This document shows, one piece after another, positions 1 to 7,448 of a stretch of DNA of 39,047 nt (within the stretch, counting starts at the first letter, position 1; every line of letters begins with the position of its first letter). The notes under the pieces were generated by a model. That model was not told the origin of the DNA, did not search any database, and saw only the letters and a list, made by a program, of their open reading frames with translations. The translations under genes were made by a program, and so were the position numbers. Origin of the DNA: Acidobacteriota bacterium (GTDB lineage: Bacteria; Acidobacteriota; Terriglobia; Bryobacterales; Bryobacteraceae); the NCBI GenBank assembly GCA_025352795.1, contig JANXSF010000125.1:1-39047 (forward strand), read 5' to 3'.

Positions 1-67
1 TGTCTCGGGCTCGCTTTAACCAATCCAGCCAGTCCCGTTCTTGTTGACTCATTGCAATTCGTTCCAT
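1..67 (-). CDS. IS transposase, N-terminal 22 codons only (runs off the window)
   Basis: The start codon is at 67-65 and the frame is open to the window edge. The predicted N-terminus includes MSQQERDWLDWLKRARD, which resembles the charged helix before the helix-turn-helix of ISNCY-type transposases; this match is from memory and weak. A short hairpin with a GTAA tetraloop lies just upstream of the start, as in the right-hand copy. The gene is cut by the end of the sequence, not visibly by mutation. Confidence 0.6.
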   Translation of the reverse strand, partial: MERIAMSQQERDWLDWLKRARD

Positions 68-139
68 CCTTCAGCCTTACGGCTGTCAATAGGAACTTTC
101 TACTTTGCCCAAATAGGAACTTTTCACTTTGCCGCGACA
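1..139 (-). mobile_element. Left-hand IS end (partial, inverted copy of the right end)
   Basis: These 139 bases are the exact reverse complement of 38908-39046. The outer tip facing into the window ends in ...GCGACA, so with the opposite strand it reads TGTCGC..., fitting the TG/CA tips common to many insertion sequences. Two 22-base subterminal direct repeats (core GGCAAAGT, then AAAGTTCCTATT, two bases different) lie at 87-108 and 111-132. They look like transposase binding sites. The element runs off the start of the window, so its family and size cannot be fixed. An ISNCY-like family is a guess from the transposase N-terminus. Confidence 0.85.
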
Positions 140-193
140 CAACTTAAGTTTCGACTCGCATAGGAGTACCAGATCTGATAGAATCCTGAAGCC

Positions 194-970
194 ATGAATC
201 GCTCAACTTTGATCGGTGAACTGCTCTCGGAATTCCTGGGGACGACGGTTCTTATAACCATTGGACTAGGTGTAGTGGCCATGGTTGTGCTGTTTGGACA
301 TGGCCTGCAAGGGGAGGTTGTGAACGGCGGTTACACCAACATCACACTCGCCTGGGGGCTTGCTGTCACATTGGGAATTTACGTTGCAGGCAAGACCAGC
401 GGCGCTCATTTAAACCCAGCGGTTACTGTCACTTTGGCGGTTTTTAGGGGATTTTCCTGGGCCAAAGTCGTACCCTACATTCTGGCTCAAGTGGCCGGAG
501 GATTCGTAGGTGCCGCTCTGGTTTTTGCCAATTACCAGGCTGCTTTTCTAGCGTTTGATCCAAATTTGGAGAAAACCGCAGGCGTATTTAGTACATTTCC
601 CGCGTTCCCCAATCAACCGGCAGCCGGATTTGGCGATCAAGTGCTGGGCACCGCCCTACTTTTGTTCCTGATTCTTGCAGTCACCGATGAACGCAATCAA
701 CCACCGGCGTCAAATCTGGCACCAGTTGTGGTCGGAATGATTGTGGTGGCCATCGGGATGAGTATGGGGGCGATGCATGGGTATGCCATCAACCCCGCCA
801 GGGATTTTGGCCCCCGTCTGTTTTCGGCTGTTGCCGGATTCAAAAACAATGGCCTTACCGATGGAACCGGCGTCTTCTGGATTCCCATTATCGGACCCAT
901 CCTCGGCGGACTCATTGGCGCAGCCCTGTACGATTTCGGCATTCGCCGATTTCTGCCCAACGACAATTAA
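194..970 (+). CDS. glpF: MIP-family channel, glycerol facilitator type
   Basis: Inner-membrane channel for glycerol and other small neutral solutes. The 258-residue length and six hydrophobic helices fit the major intrinsic protein family. The two pore-lining half-helix motifs are present: NPA at residues 74-76 (AHLNPAVT) and NPARD at 200-204. Asp after NPAR is the mark of the glycerol-conducting branch rather than pure aquaporins. No glycerol kinase or glycerol-3-phosphate dehydrogenase lies next to it, so its physiological substrate is inferred from family only. The start chosen gives a normal N-terminus entering helix 1, but the Shine-Dalgarno sequence is poor. It faces the isomerase gene convergently, with a hairpin between them. 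Confidence 0.9.
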   Translation: MNRSTLIGELLSEFLGTTVLITIGLGVVAMVVLFGHGLQGEVVNGGYTNITLAWGLAVTLGIYVAGKTSGAHLNPAVTVTLAVFRGFSWAKVVPYILAQVAGGFVGAALVFANYQAAFLAFDPNLEKTAGVFSTFPAFPNQPAAGFGDQVLGTALLLFLILAVTDERNQPPASNLAPVVVGMIVVAIGMSMGAMHGYAINPARDFGPRLFSAVAGFKNNGLTDGTGVFWIPIIGPILGGLIGAALYDFGIRRFLPNDN

Positions 971-988
971 GCGTAATTAAAATACCGC

Positions 989-1014
989 AAAGGAGCGGCC
1001 TTTTTTAAAAAAGG
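989..1014. terminator. Probable bidirectional terminator
   Basis: AAAGG-AGCGG-CCTTTTTT forms a short stem with a T run on the plus strand. It overlaps a perfect 16-base palindrome (CCTTTTTTAAAAAAGG, 999-1014), which supplies T runs on both strands. It lies between the convergent glpF and isomerase genes. The stem is weak, so this is moderate evidence. Confidence 0.5.
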
Positions 1015-1030
1015 TCTTGCTTAACTTCGA

Positions 1031-1918
1031 TTAAAGACTCATCGACCTAACCTTTTCATAGCTCTTACGGATGCTATCCAGTGGATCGCCGGGAGTCTGA
1101 TCCTGCTCCACAAAAAAGTGCTTCACTCCCGTGCTTTGTGCCGTCTTCAAAATCGCCTTGAAATCCAAAGTTCCATAACCCACTTCTTTGAAAGCAGTTG
1201 CCGGAACTCCTTCTCCAAACATTTTCGGTGCCGCTGCATCTTTGTCTTTTAAATGCATCAAAGCCACCCGACCCTTCCATTTCTTCAGCATCGCCACCGC
1301 GTCTTCACCAGCAATGGAAACCCAAAATACATCCATTTCCAGTTGCATCAATTGCGGATCGGTACGTTCCATCAGCAGGTCTATAATCCGTGTCCCGTCA
1401 ATCTTTGCAAACTCAAAAGCGTGGTGATGGTAAGCCATCTTTAAGCCTGCTGCTTTGGTTGCGGCTCCGGCCTTGTTTAGCTGATCGGCAAACACTTTGT
1501 AGGAATCCAAAGTCTTCCCCCGTTCGCCCGGCTGCACATAGGGGATCACCATATACTTCTGGCCAGCCTTGGCCGCGACGTCGCACAGTTTGCTCCAATC
1601 CAAATCGGCGGGCTTGCCTTGCGGAAAGGCGCCTTTCCATGCCTCCCAATTTCCTGTGACAAATGGCGTTTCATAGTGGCCGCTTACCGGGTTCAATCCA
1701 AACTCTTTGAGCAACGGAAGCACCGTTTCCAGCATGGGTCGCAACGTTTCCACTTCCTTGAAACCAATCTTGGCGATGGTCTCAATTGTTTTGCGAGCGT
1801 CTTTAGGATAAATGTTACGCACCGTGTAGAGTTGAACTCCAATCGGCTTGGTAAACTTTGCTGCGGCCAGTGGCAGCGCTGCCGTCGATGCAAGAAACAT
1901 TCTGCGTGTAGTAGTCAT
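1031..1918 (-). CDS. Tat-exported sugar phosphate isomerase/epimerase-like TIM-barrel protein
   Basis: A 295-residue protein of the AP-endonuclease-2/xylose-isomerase-like TIM-barrel superfamily (COG1082). It begins with a twin-arginine style signal (TTRRMFLAS, then an alanine-rich stretch ending near residue 20). The barrel starts at KPIGVQLYTVRN. Acidic and histidine metal-ligand candidates are seen at HHHAFEF, QLEMDVFW and HLKDKD, and near the C-terminus at FFVEQD. The frame is open further upstream, but the ATG at 1918 shares its A with the TAA of the preceding gene (TAATG), which marks translational coupling and gives a proper signal peptide. The substrate is unknown; such secreted members are abundant in Acidobacteriota and Planctomycetota. 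Confidence 0.82.
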   Translation of the reverse strand: MTTTRRMFLASTAALPLAAAKFTKPIGVQLYTVRNIYPKDARKTIETIAKIGFKEVETLRPMLETVLPLLKEFGLNPVSGHYETPFVTGNWEAWKGAFPQGKPADLDWSKLCDVAAKAGQKYMVIPYVQPGERGKTLDSYKVFADQLNKAGAATKAAGLKMAYHHHAFEFAKIDGTRIIDLLMERTDPQLMQLEMDVFWVSIAGEDAVAMLKKWKGRVALMHLKDKDAAAPKMFGEGVPATAFKEVGYGTLDFKAILKTAQSTGVKHFFVEQDQTPGDPLDSIRKSYEKVRSMSL

Positions 1919-4266
1919 TATTCCGTTTCCGATTCCTTCAAGTAAGCTTTGATTTTGCCGCCAAATTGAGTGTATGCCCAGGAGACGGTTAGCAGCAACA
2001 GACCCAGCCCTAAAAATGTAAAAATTCGTCCCGTGGAATCGCGCGCAGGCAGGTCCACAGTTAACACTCTGCCCAGGCAAAGTGCGAACACAAACAGGCC
2101 CGCAAATCGAACTACGCGATCAGCCACGGGAATGCCCAGCAGAATTAACCCCGCAGCTTCCAACGCCCAGGCAATGGTAAGATTTTGCGCAAGAACGGAA
2201 TCGGTCACCAGTGCCGTAAGCATCCCAATGGCAATCACTAAAGCGGCGGGTCGCATGGCCTGCGTGTAGAGGTCCTTTAGATAAGGTCGCAATAAGCCAA
2301 TGGCGAAGAAGCAGCATATCACTGCAATACGAACAAGCTTCTGATGATAGTGGTCCATTAAATACACCACCACCAACGCTGCCAATGGGATGCATTGCAA
2401 GCGCGGAATAAGAAGGTTGGCGCGCACCCCGAATGTCCACAGGGCCAGCATCTGCACGGACCAGCCAACAGCTATCCAAGGTTGCGGAACAACTCTATAA
2501 ATGAAATAGCCACAGAAAAGATTTGCCGCCGATGTTGCTGCTTGTCGTGGAATAGCCTGGTTCCGCAATATCCAGGCGGCGCTTGCGTAAATCGCAGTAG
2601 GCAGTCCCAACGTAATCCAAAATTGAGATCCGGGAGTTTCCACCATGAGCAATACCAAACTGAACGTGCCCAGCACGGCAGATTGTATCAGGAGTTCTTG
2701 CCTTACCAACTTTCGACCAATCGTCGCAAATGTCGCCGCCACAATGGTAAAGGCCAGGGGTCGAAAATCAAACGCCGTTTCATGAAACAAATAGACGCCC
2801 ACAATCAGCGTTGCTGCGTAGCTGAAAGGCATCCACAGTTTCAACACAAAACGATTGGCATACAGCAGGCCCGCAAACAATGCTGCCATGGGCGTGGGCT
2901 GACGTTGGTCAATCAGTTGCGCCGCTGGTGGCAGGAAAAGTAAACCGCCAAGCACGGTCAGGAACCGGTTCCGCAATTGCCAACCAGCAAGCACAATCAA
3001 CTGGGCGTGAAGTGTCCAGGCGAATACCCGCCGCACTCCCTCAAAGTGCCAGCCAATGGCCAGCGACGCCAACACAGCAGACAAAATCATGCTGGCTGTA
3101 AATCCGCCGGGACTCAAATGTTCCAACTCCTGCGAATCCTGTTTCTGTTTGCTGAAGCGCAGAATGGCAGAAACCAGAAAGGCCACCGCGGCCAGTTCCA
3201 CAAAATGATTGGGCTGCATTCCTGCCGACCAGGAACTTGTCAATAGAGTGGCGGCCAGCAAACCCGATGCGTTGATTGGGAAAATCGGTTGACGGGAATC
3301 GTACCGTAAAAAGTCATACGCTTCGATTATGAGCCAATAAACCCACAACACCGGTTGACCCCATTCGTAGGCATAACGAACGGAATCCGTTCCATGGAAA
3401 TTCAAAGACGCGGCCACGTAGGCGAAGACAATGCCACTCAAGGCCAGTGTTTGCCAATGTTTTTTCCAGGCAAGGAACAGTAAAAACAGTAGCAACGGAA
3501 TGCCTGCCAAGGAATTGAACAGGTCTAACGGCGCAACTTCAAAGGCAGCAAAGGCTGCGCAAAATGCCATTGCCGTCACCGTTTGTGATTCATAGCGCAA
3601 GGAGTGCAGCACCATCAAAAGCGCCACTGCCAGCAGCAACATCATGGCCACCGTACCCGATTGAATCAGCTTCACTGGCTCCAATCCATGAATGGCATAA
3701 GTGGTGAAATAGATTCCCGCCCATCCCCCACCAATCAAAGACCAAGCTAAGGGTTTGGGTCTGCTGCCGCGCTCAAACCAGGCACCCGTTGCCAGTAGAG
3801 CCAGGCTCACTCCGTAGGCCGTGATCACTTTGCCCCACGGGCCATGGCTGGCAATCGTATTAATCAGCAGCAGAGAAAGTGCGATCAGCAAACTGATCAC
3901 GCCCAGTTTGCTCAACCAACTTTGGCCAATGGTAACTTCCAGCGACCCCGATTCCTGCACCGCAATTGGTTCCGCTATAGGCAGTGGCTTGGTGGGTAGT
4001 GCGAGCGGTTGCAGTGGTGGCGGCGCTGTTATTGGCGCTGACACTAGTACTGGCATTGGCAGCGGCGGTGGCTTCACTTCAAGTTGCCGTTCCACTGGGG
4101 CCGCGGGGTGACTGACCGCTTGGCTCACCACCGGTACATGCAAGCGTTCCAGCAATTCTGCAATGCGTCGCTCAGCGTTGTCCAGCCGGTCGCTAAGCTG
4201 GTTCAGCCGCAGTTGACTCCACAGAAAAAATACGACAACGACGAATAGGAAGAATGGCATTTCCAC
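1918..4266 (-). CDS. DUF2339 multi-pass membrane protein
   Basis: A 782-residue integral membrane protein. Residues 1-17 form a membrane anchor, followed by a short heptad-like helix (LRLNQLSDRLDNAERRIAEL) and a proline-rich linker to about residue 105. After that come some twenty or more consecutive hydrophobic segments. This architecture matches DUF2339 proteins, whose function is unknown. A GTG start at 4266 and an ATG two codons later (4260) are both possible, and neither has a convincing ribosome binding site. It starts 11 bases after the hemQ stop and its own stop overlaps the isomerase start, so the three genes look like one operon. Confidence 0.8.
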   Translation of the reverse strand: MEMPFFLFVVVVFFLWSQLRLNQLSDRLDNAERRIAELLERLHVPVVSQAVSHPAAPVERQLEVKPPPLPMPVLVSAPITAPPPLQPLALPTKPLPIAEPIAVQESGSLEVTIGQSWLSKLGVISLLIALSLLLINTIASHGPWGKVITAYGVSLALLATGAWFERGSRPKPLAWSLIGGGWAGIYFTTYAIHGLEPVKLIQSGTVAMMLLLAVALLMVLHSLRYESQTVTAMAFCAAFAAFEVAPLDLFNSLAGIPLLLFLLFLAWKKHWQTLALSGIVFAYVAASLNFHGTDSVRYAYEWGQPVLWVYWLIIEAYDFLRYDSRQPIFPINASGLLAATLLTSSWSAGMQPNHFVELAAVAFLVSAILRFSKQKQDSQELEHLSPGGFTASMILSAVLASLAIGWHFEGVRRVFAWTLHAQLIVLAGWQLRNRFLTVLGGLLFLPPAAQLIDQRQPTPMAALFAGLLYANRFVLKLWMPFSYAATLIVGVYLFHETAFDFRPLAFTIVAATFATIGRKLVRQELLIQSAVLGTFSLVLLMVETPGSQFWITLGLPTAIYASAAWILRNQAIPRQAATSAANLFCGYFIYRVVPQPWIAVGWSVQMLALWTFGVRANLLIPRLQCIPLAALVVVYLMDHYHQKLVRIAVICCFFAIGLLRPYLKDLYTQAMRPAALVIAIGMLTALVTDSVLAQNLTIAWALEAAGLILLGIPVADRVVRFAGLFVFALCLGRVLTVDLPARDSTGRIFTFLGLGLLLLTVSWAYTQFGGKIKAYLKESETE

Positions 4267-4277
4267 AACGTCTTACA

Positions 4278-5084
4278 TTAGAACAATTTTTCCAGATCTG
4301 TTACAGGGTGTCGAAGTCCAAAATAGAATTGCCCGAATTTGGCATACACCGCGCTTACTTCGTCAAAGCGCATTTCGTAAATCAGTTTCTTGAAAACTAA
4401 CGGGTCATCGGCGAATAAGGTTACGCCCCATTCCCAGTCATCAAATCCAATGGAACCGGAAATAATCTGCTTCACCACATCGGCATAACGTCGGCCAATC
4501 AGGCCATGTTCGTGCATCAGCTTGGCCCGAACCGGCAGCGGCTCCATGTACCAGTTCTTCTGTTCGCCTCGCAGCCGGTCCATCGGATAAAAGCAAATGT
4601 AGCGACGGCTGGGGATTTCAGGAAACAAGCGCGGCGTCATCGCCTTGCGTTGCGTGGCCAACAATTCTTCAATTCCACTGGTCCATTCCGGCGTGTGCGG
4701 CGTTACGCCACGTTCCAGCAGTGTGGCGTAAATCTTCTGTGTGGATTCATACAACCCAAGTTCCACAACAGAAACGTAGGAAGTTGTTTGGACCAGATAT
4801 TGGTTTAATGCCAGTCGTCCAATCGTCCGTTCAATCTCCTCAAGGGCAGGGAACCCAGCGCGGAAATGAACCATCATCAAATCGCCTTTGTGACCCAGAA
4901 TGGAAAATAGCCCGGAATTATCGCCTTCCAAAGTAAACAGCACATGCTTGGCTTCTTCCAGAATGCTATCCTTTTTGGCCGGTTCCACAGCATTCCAGCT
5001 ACTCCAATCAATACGAAATAGTTGATGCAGCACGGCTGCGCCTTCAAGGGTTAAAGGGACTGGAGGAGGAGTGTTGGTGCTCAC
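4278..5084 (-). CDS. hemQ: Chlorite-dismutase-fold heme protein, HemQ-like coproheme decarboxylase
   Basis: HemQ converts coproheme III to protoheme with hydrogen peroxide in the coproporphyrin-dependent heme route. The 268-residue protein carries the family hallmarks: a YPM motif with Tyr166, the tyrosine position that acts as radical in HemQ proteins; a NWY at 177-179; the LMHEHGLIGR segment with the probable proximal heme ligand His193; then the GFDDWEWGVTLFADDP and YEMRFDE blocks. The start is GTG at 5084; an in-frame TAA lies a few codons upstream, so no longer start exists. No Shine-Dalgarno sequence is visible. Only 9 bases separate it from the divergent CxxCH gene, so that gene's upstream region must overlap this gene's promoter. 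Confidence 0.88.
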   Translation of the reverse strand: MSTNTPPPVPLTLEGAAVLHQLFRIDWSSWNAVEPAKKDSILEEAKHVLFTLEGDNSGLFSILGHKGDLMMVHFRAGFPALEEIERTIGRLALNQYLVQTTSYVSVVELGLYESTQKIYATLLERGVTPHTPEWTSGIEELLATQRKAMTPRLFPEIPSRRYICFYPMDRLRGEQKNWYMEPLPVRAKLMHEHGLIGRRYADVVKQIISGSIGFDDWEWGVTLFADDPLVFKKLIYEMRFDEVSAVYAKFGQFYFGLRHPVTDLEKLF

Positions 5085-5093
5085 ATCTATATA

Positions 5094-5945
5094 ATGACAT
5101 TAATGCGGACAACTCTAAACATCGAAAATGGGGCAATCGCGGCCATCCACAACTATGCCGATGCAGCAATCGTCATTGCAATCCTAACCGCATACCTGGC
5201 CACCTCAGCTTCCGCAGCAGAGGTCATGTCCAACACCCAACAGAATGCTCTAGTGCAAAAGTATTGCACCATGTGCCATACCGACGCCGTGAAGAACGGT
5301 GGACTTTCATTGGAACATTTTGATGTCGCAATTGTCCCACTCAGTCAGATTGCGATGATGCTCAGTAAGTTGACCGGCGGCGTTGCGCTTGAAACGGTGA
5401 AGGCGGCAGCATCAAACGCAAGTGCAGCGGCATTGGTAAGTAAGAATATGAAGTCCGGGGCAATGGGCGCGTCTGGCATTTCCAGACCGGATGGGGCAAT
5501 CGTTGATGGGCTGATTCAGGCATTCGCCGCAGCGTCGACGGGGGCTACAGAGTGGACCGTTCATCGCACAAAGCCCACAGAGGCTTCAGTGCTGACGGCC
5601 AGCATCTTGCGAGAAATGCCTCTTACAAAAAGTGCCGGTGAAGCCGAGTCGTATCGTTTGGTAGTTTCGTGCAATGCGACCACCCATCAAGGTTCCATGC
5701 AATTGACTTGGTCCCCAATTGCGCAGACAGGAACGCTGGCCGCATTGGTCGATGGGAAGGTGGCGGTTCTCAATGATACTGGTCCGGCACTGGGCTTGTT
5801 TTTACCGATGGATACGCTAACGATTAAGGATCCGTTCTTCGGTGGATCGGTTACATTTCCATTTGCAAATTTGCCAAAGGATGCGCGACACCATTTCGCG
5901 ACGTGCTTTTCCAGTGGGAGTGCGTCTTTGCAGGCGTTACGATAG
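5094..5945 (+). CDS. Secreted protein with one CxxCH heme motif and an unrecognised C-terminal region
   Basis: A hydrophobic export signal spans roughly residues 22-42 and ends in an alanine-rich cleavage region. CTMCH at 58-62 is a c-type heme attachment motif, and the following TDAVKNGGLSLEHFD resembles the start of the planctomycete/acidobacterial cytochrome domain that usually precedes DUF1587/DUF1592 modules. Those modules are absent. Residues 160-283 look like a beta-rich domain (VVSCNATTHQGSMQLTW, then ALVDGKVAVLND, then PFFGGSVTFPF) that I do not recognise. Cys190, Cys273 and other features give no functional clue. ATGs at 5094 and 5103 are both usable. A periplasmic electron-transfer or sensing role is possible but inferred only from the heme motif. 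Confidence 0.65.
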   Translation: MTLMRTTLNIENGAIAAIHNYADAAIVIAILTAYLATSASAAEVMSNTQQNALVQKYCTMCHTDAVKNGGLSLEHFDVAIVPLSQIAMMLSKLTGGVALETVKAAASNASAAALVSKNMKSGAMGASGISRPDGAIVDGLIQAFAAASTGATEWTVHRTKPTEASVLTASILREMPLTKSAGEAESYRLVVSCNATTHQGSMQLTWSPIAQTGTLAALVDGKVAVLNDTGPALGLFLPMDTLTIKDPFFGGSVTFPFANLPKDARHHFATCFSSGSASLQALR

Positions 5946-5979
5946 GAACAAACGGGAACAGTCTTGCCGAGGGATTTTT

Positions 5980-6092
5980 AGGGTTTGGATATCCCGAGCC
6001 AGTGGGGACATGCTGGTCTGGCCCAAGCAACATTTACTATCAAAGAAACACCCCAACGCCGTAAGCGGGTGGCCAGACTTGCGTGTCCCCAT
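5980..6092. repeat. Hairpin repeat element, copy 1
   Basis: About 113 bases, matched by a second copy at 6678-6789 in the same orientation with roughly 85 percent identity. Within the copy the arms TGGGGACATGC..GTCTGGCC (about 6002-6022) and GGCCAGACTTGCGTGTCCCCA (about 6071-6091) are near-complementary, giving a long imperfect hairpin. Non-autonomous, REP- or MITE-like elements with GTGGGGACA tips are common in this phylum. No transposase is linked here. Confidence 0.75.
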
Positions 6093-6406
6093 CGGCTCAT
6101 TTGCGGCGAAAGATCTACGTTTTCTTATTTGGGTATCAGGGATTCGGGCGGCCGAGGTAGAAGAACGGAATTATTTTACGCCAGGGAAAGTTTCCCAACC
6201 CTTCGGATACAAGAAATTTTCCCGTCGGTGAGGTCACAATGAAGATCCGTCGAATTTTCCTGAAGATCTTCCAGGCTCTCACCTTGAGTCAGATAATCGG
6301 GATACTCTTCAAAGTAGCCAAGCCAATGGTTTCCGTCTTTTCAATAGATATAGCGTGCGGTGCTCATAAAGGTTTTATGCTACCAAGAAATTTTAAGCGA
6401 CACAAT
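6093..6406. other. Stretch without a recognisable gene between hairpin copy 1 and the antitoxin operator
   Basis: No frame here gives a family match or a believable gene with a ribosome binding site. An open frame enters the downstream antitoxin from 6239, but the added residues resemble nothing. The 3' part (about 6290-6430) is visibly richer in A and T than the surrounding chromosome, in line with an incoming segment. Confidence 0.5.
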
Positions 6407-6434
6407 TGGTGCTACATTGGATATACAAGCACCA
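6407..6434 (+). promoter_or_regulatory. Putative operator of the AbrB-type antitoxin
   Basis: Inverted repeat TGGTGCT (6407-6413) and AGCACCA (6428-6434), whose right arm runs into the antitoxin start codon. The total length of 28 bases equals that of the operator-like palindrome before the second antitoxin of this type at 25077-25104. Antitoxins of this fold repress their own promoters, so an autoregulatory site is likely. Confidence 0.45.
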
Positions 6435-6661
6435 TGATCAAAACCTTGACAAAACACGGGAACAGTCTGGCCCTGATCATTGATCGGCCAATCCTCGATC
6501 TGCTGAAGATCGACATTGAAACGCCGCTGGACATCTCGACAGATGGGCAACGCCTGATCATCGGATCCGCCAAGCCTTCAGCCCGCCGCAAAAAGTTCGA
6601 GCAGGCCCAAGAACAGTCGCATCAGCGATATAAAGGTGCCTTTCAGAAACTCGCCAAATGA
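6434..6661 (+). CDS. Orphan AbrB/MazE-fold antitoxin of the Doc-partner type
   Basis: A 75-residue swapped-hairpin DNA-binding antitoxin. The N-terminus (MIKTLTKHGNSLALIIDRPI) is the typical beta-hairpin of AbrB/MazE proteins. The C-terminal tail RYKGAFQKLA matches QYRDTFKALA of the antitoxin at 25116, which sits beside a Doc toxin, so this one was probably a Doc partner as well. The start at 6434 begins exactly at the domain. Its stop overlaps an ATG (ATGA, 6658), the usual junction to the toxin gene, but that frame ends after three codons and the hairpin element begins at 6678. The gene is therefore an intact antitoxin without its toxin. It is flanked on both sides by the same repeat. Confidence 0.75.
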   Translation: MIKTLTKHGNSLALIIDRPILDLLKIDIETPLDISTDGQRLIIGSAKPSARRKKFEQAQEQSHQRYKGAFQKLAK

Positions 6662-6669
6662 TCCGGTGA
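6658..6669 (+). pseudogene. Vestigial start of the missing Doc-type toxin (three codons)
   Basis: ATG ATC CGG TGA overlaps the antitoxin stop by the classic ATGA junction. Doc-type toxins often begin with M-[IK]-R, so this may be the surviving tip of the toxin gene, cut off when the repeat element at 6678 arrived or by a deletion. Three codons are too few to prove it; the junction geometry is the main argument. Confidence 0.3.
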
Positions 6670-6677
6670 AAACTTTG

Positions 6678-6789
6678 AGGGTTTGGATATCGCGAGCCAG
6701 TGGGGACATGCATGTCTGGCCCAAGCAACATTTACCTGTCAGGAACAGCGTAACGCCCTAAGCGAGCGGCAAGACAAGCGTGTCCCCAT
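6678..6789. repeat. Hairpin repeat element, copy 2
   Basis: Second copy of the element at 5980-6092, same orientation, 112 bases. The left 60 bases are nearly identical; differences cluster in the loop and right arm. Arms TGGGGACATGCATGTCTGGCC and the AGACAAGCGTGTCCCCA side are again complementary with mismatches. Together the copies bracket 585 bases holding the orphan antitoxin. Confidence 0.75.
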
Positions 6790-6918
6790 TGACGACCTTT
6801 ACGAAAAATGCACTTCTTGTTTGGTTTCTGAACTGTAGAAGCTTGGTACTAATAGTACTAGTACTTTCTTGGTTGATTCGATCTGAGACCATTAAGGAAA
6901 GAGGCTTAAGAAAACAAT

Positions 6919-6968
6919 TTGACAAATCAAGACCAAATGGTATGCTTGTTACACGCATACTACGTATG
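6919..6968 (+). promoter_or_regulatory. Promoter and palindromic operator of the EXLDI gene
   Basis: TTGACA (6919-6924), 16 bases, then TATGCT (6941-6946) make a plausible sigma-70 promoter. Over the -10 lie GTATGC (6940-6945) and GCATAC (6955-6960), an inverted repeat, followed by CATAC-TAC-GTATG (6956-6968), which runs into the start codon at 6966. The three half-sites suggest that a DNA-binding product, perhaps the EXLDI protein itself, controls the promoter. A 12-base palindrome AGTACTAGTACT lies further up at 6854-6865. The predicted mRNA leader is very short. Confidence 0.5.
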
Positions 6969-7439
6969 AACAAAACTATCTACATTCGCGACGAAGACAT
7001 TGGTGTTTGGGACAAAGCTCGGGAATTGGCAGGTGAGAAGCTCTCACCAGTCATAATTGCGGCACTCAAGCGTTTCGTTTCCGAGAATGAAGGTGTAGCG
7101 AAGGGCTTTGAAAGAATTGTCGTTCAGTACGCTGACAGTAAGAATCACGACATTCCAACAGCCAAGGCCTTCATTGGTCGATGGATTATTTCTCCGGAGG
7201 AAGCCATCACTGATTACAATGGACGCTTCTCTGATGGACCAACAATGGTTGCCGTTGCGATCACTGCTAAAGCCAGAGCCGTAATCTACTCGTGGGCTGA
7301 TAATCAGGAAAATCAAAAAAGTAGATGCTTCAATGTCTATGACTCCTTAGAGTTCGCCGCAACTGACTCGCAATGCAATTTTGCGGTTCGTGCCGCAATG
7401 GAAATATTGGGAGTACCAATCGAGGATTTGGATATTTAG
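6966..7439 (+). CDS. EXLDI-family protein
   Basis: A 157-residue soluble protein. It starts with NKTIYIRDEDIGVWDKARELAG and a following helix (LSPVIIAALKRFV), which looks like a ribbon-helix-helix style DNA-binding N-terminus. It ends in EDLDI, the C-terminal signature that names the EXLDI family (TIGR04342, recalled from memory); the family has no assigned function. The frame is open upstream to 6780, but the ATG at 6966 begins exactly at the conserved N-terminus and sits inside a palindromic operator, so the longer reading is rejected. It is followed after 9 bases by a small membrane-protein gene, probably co-transcribed. The patch is AT-richer than the rest of the window and next to mobile repeats, so recent acquisition is likely. 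Confidence 0.7.
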   Translation: MNKTIYIRDEDIGVWDKARELAGEKLSPVIIAALKRFVSENEGVAKGFERIVVQYADSKNHDIPTAKAFIGRWIISPEEAITDYNGRFSDGPTMVAVAITAKARAVIYSWADNQENQKSRCFNVYDSLEFAATDSQCNFAVRAAMEILGVPIEDLDI

Positions 7440-7448
7440 GGGGACTCC

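Noticed and set aside
2395-2943. Plus-strand frame of 182 codons opposite the DUF2339 gene
   Set aside because: Antisense shadow of a membrane protein; arginine/glutamine-rich, without signals for expression.
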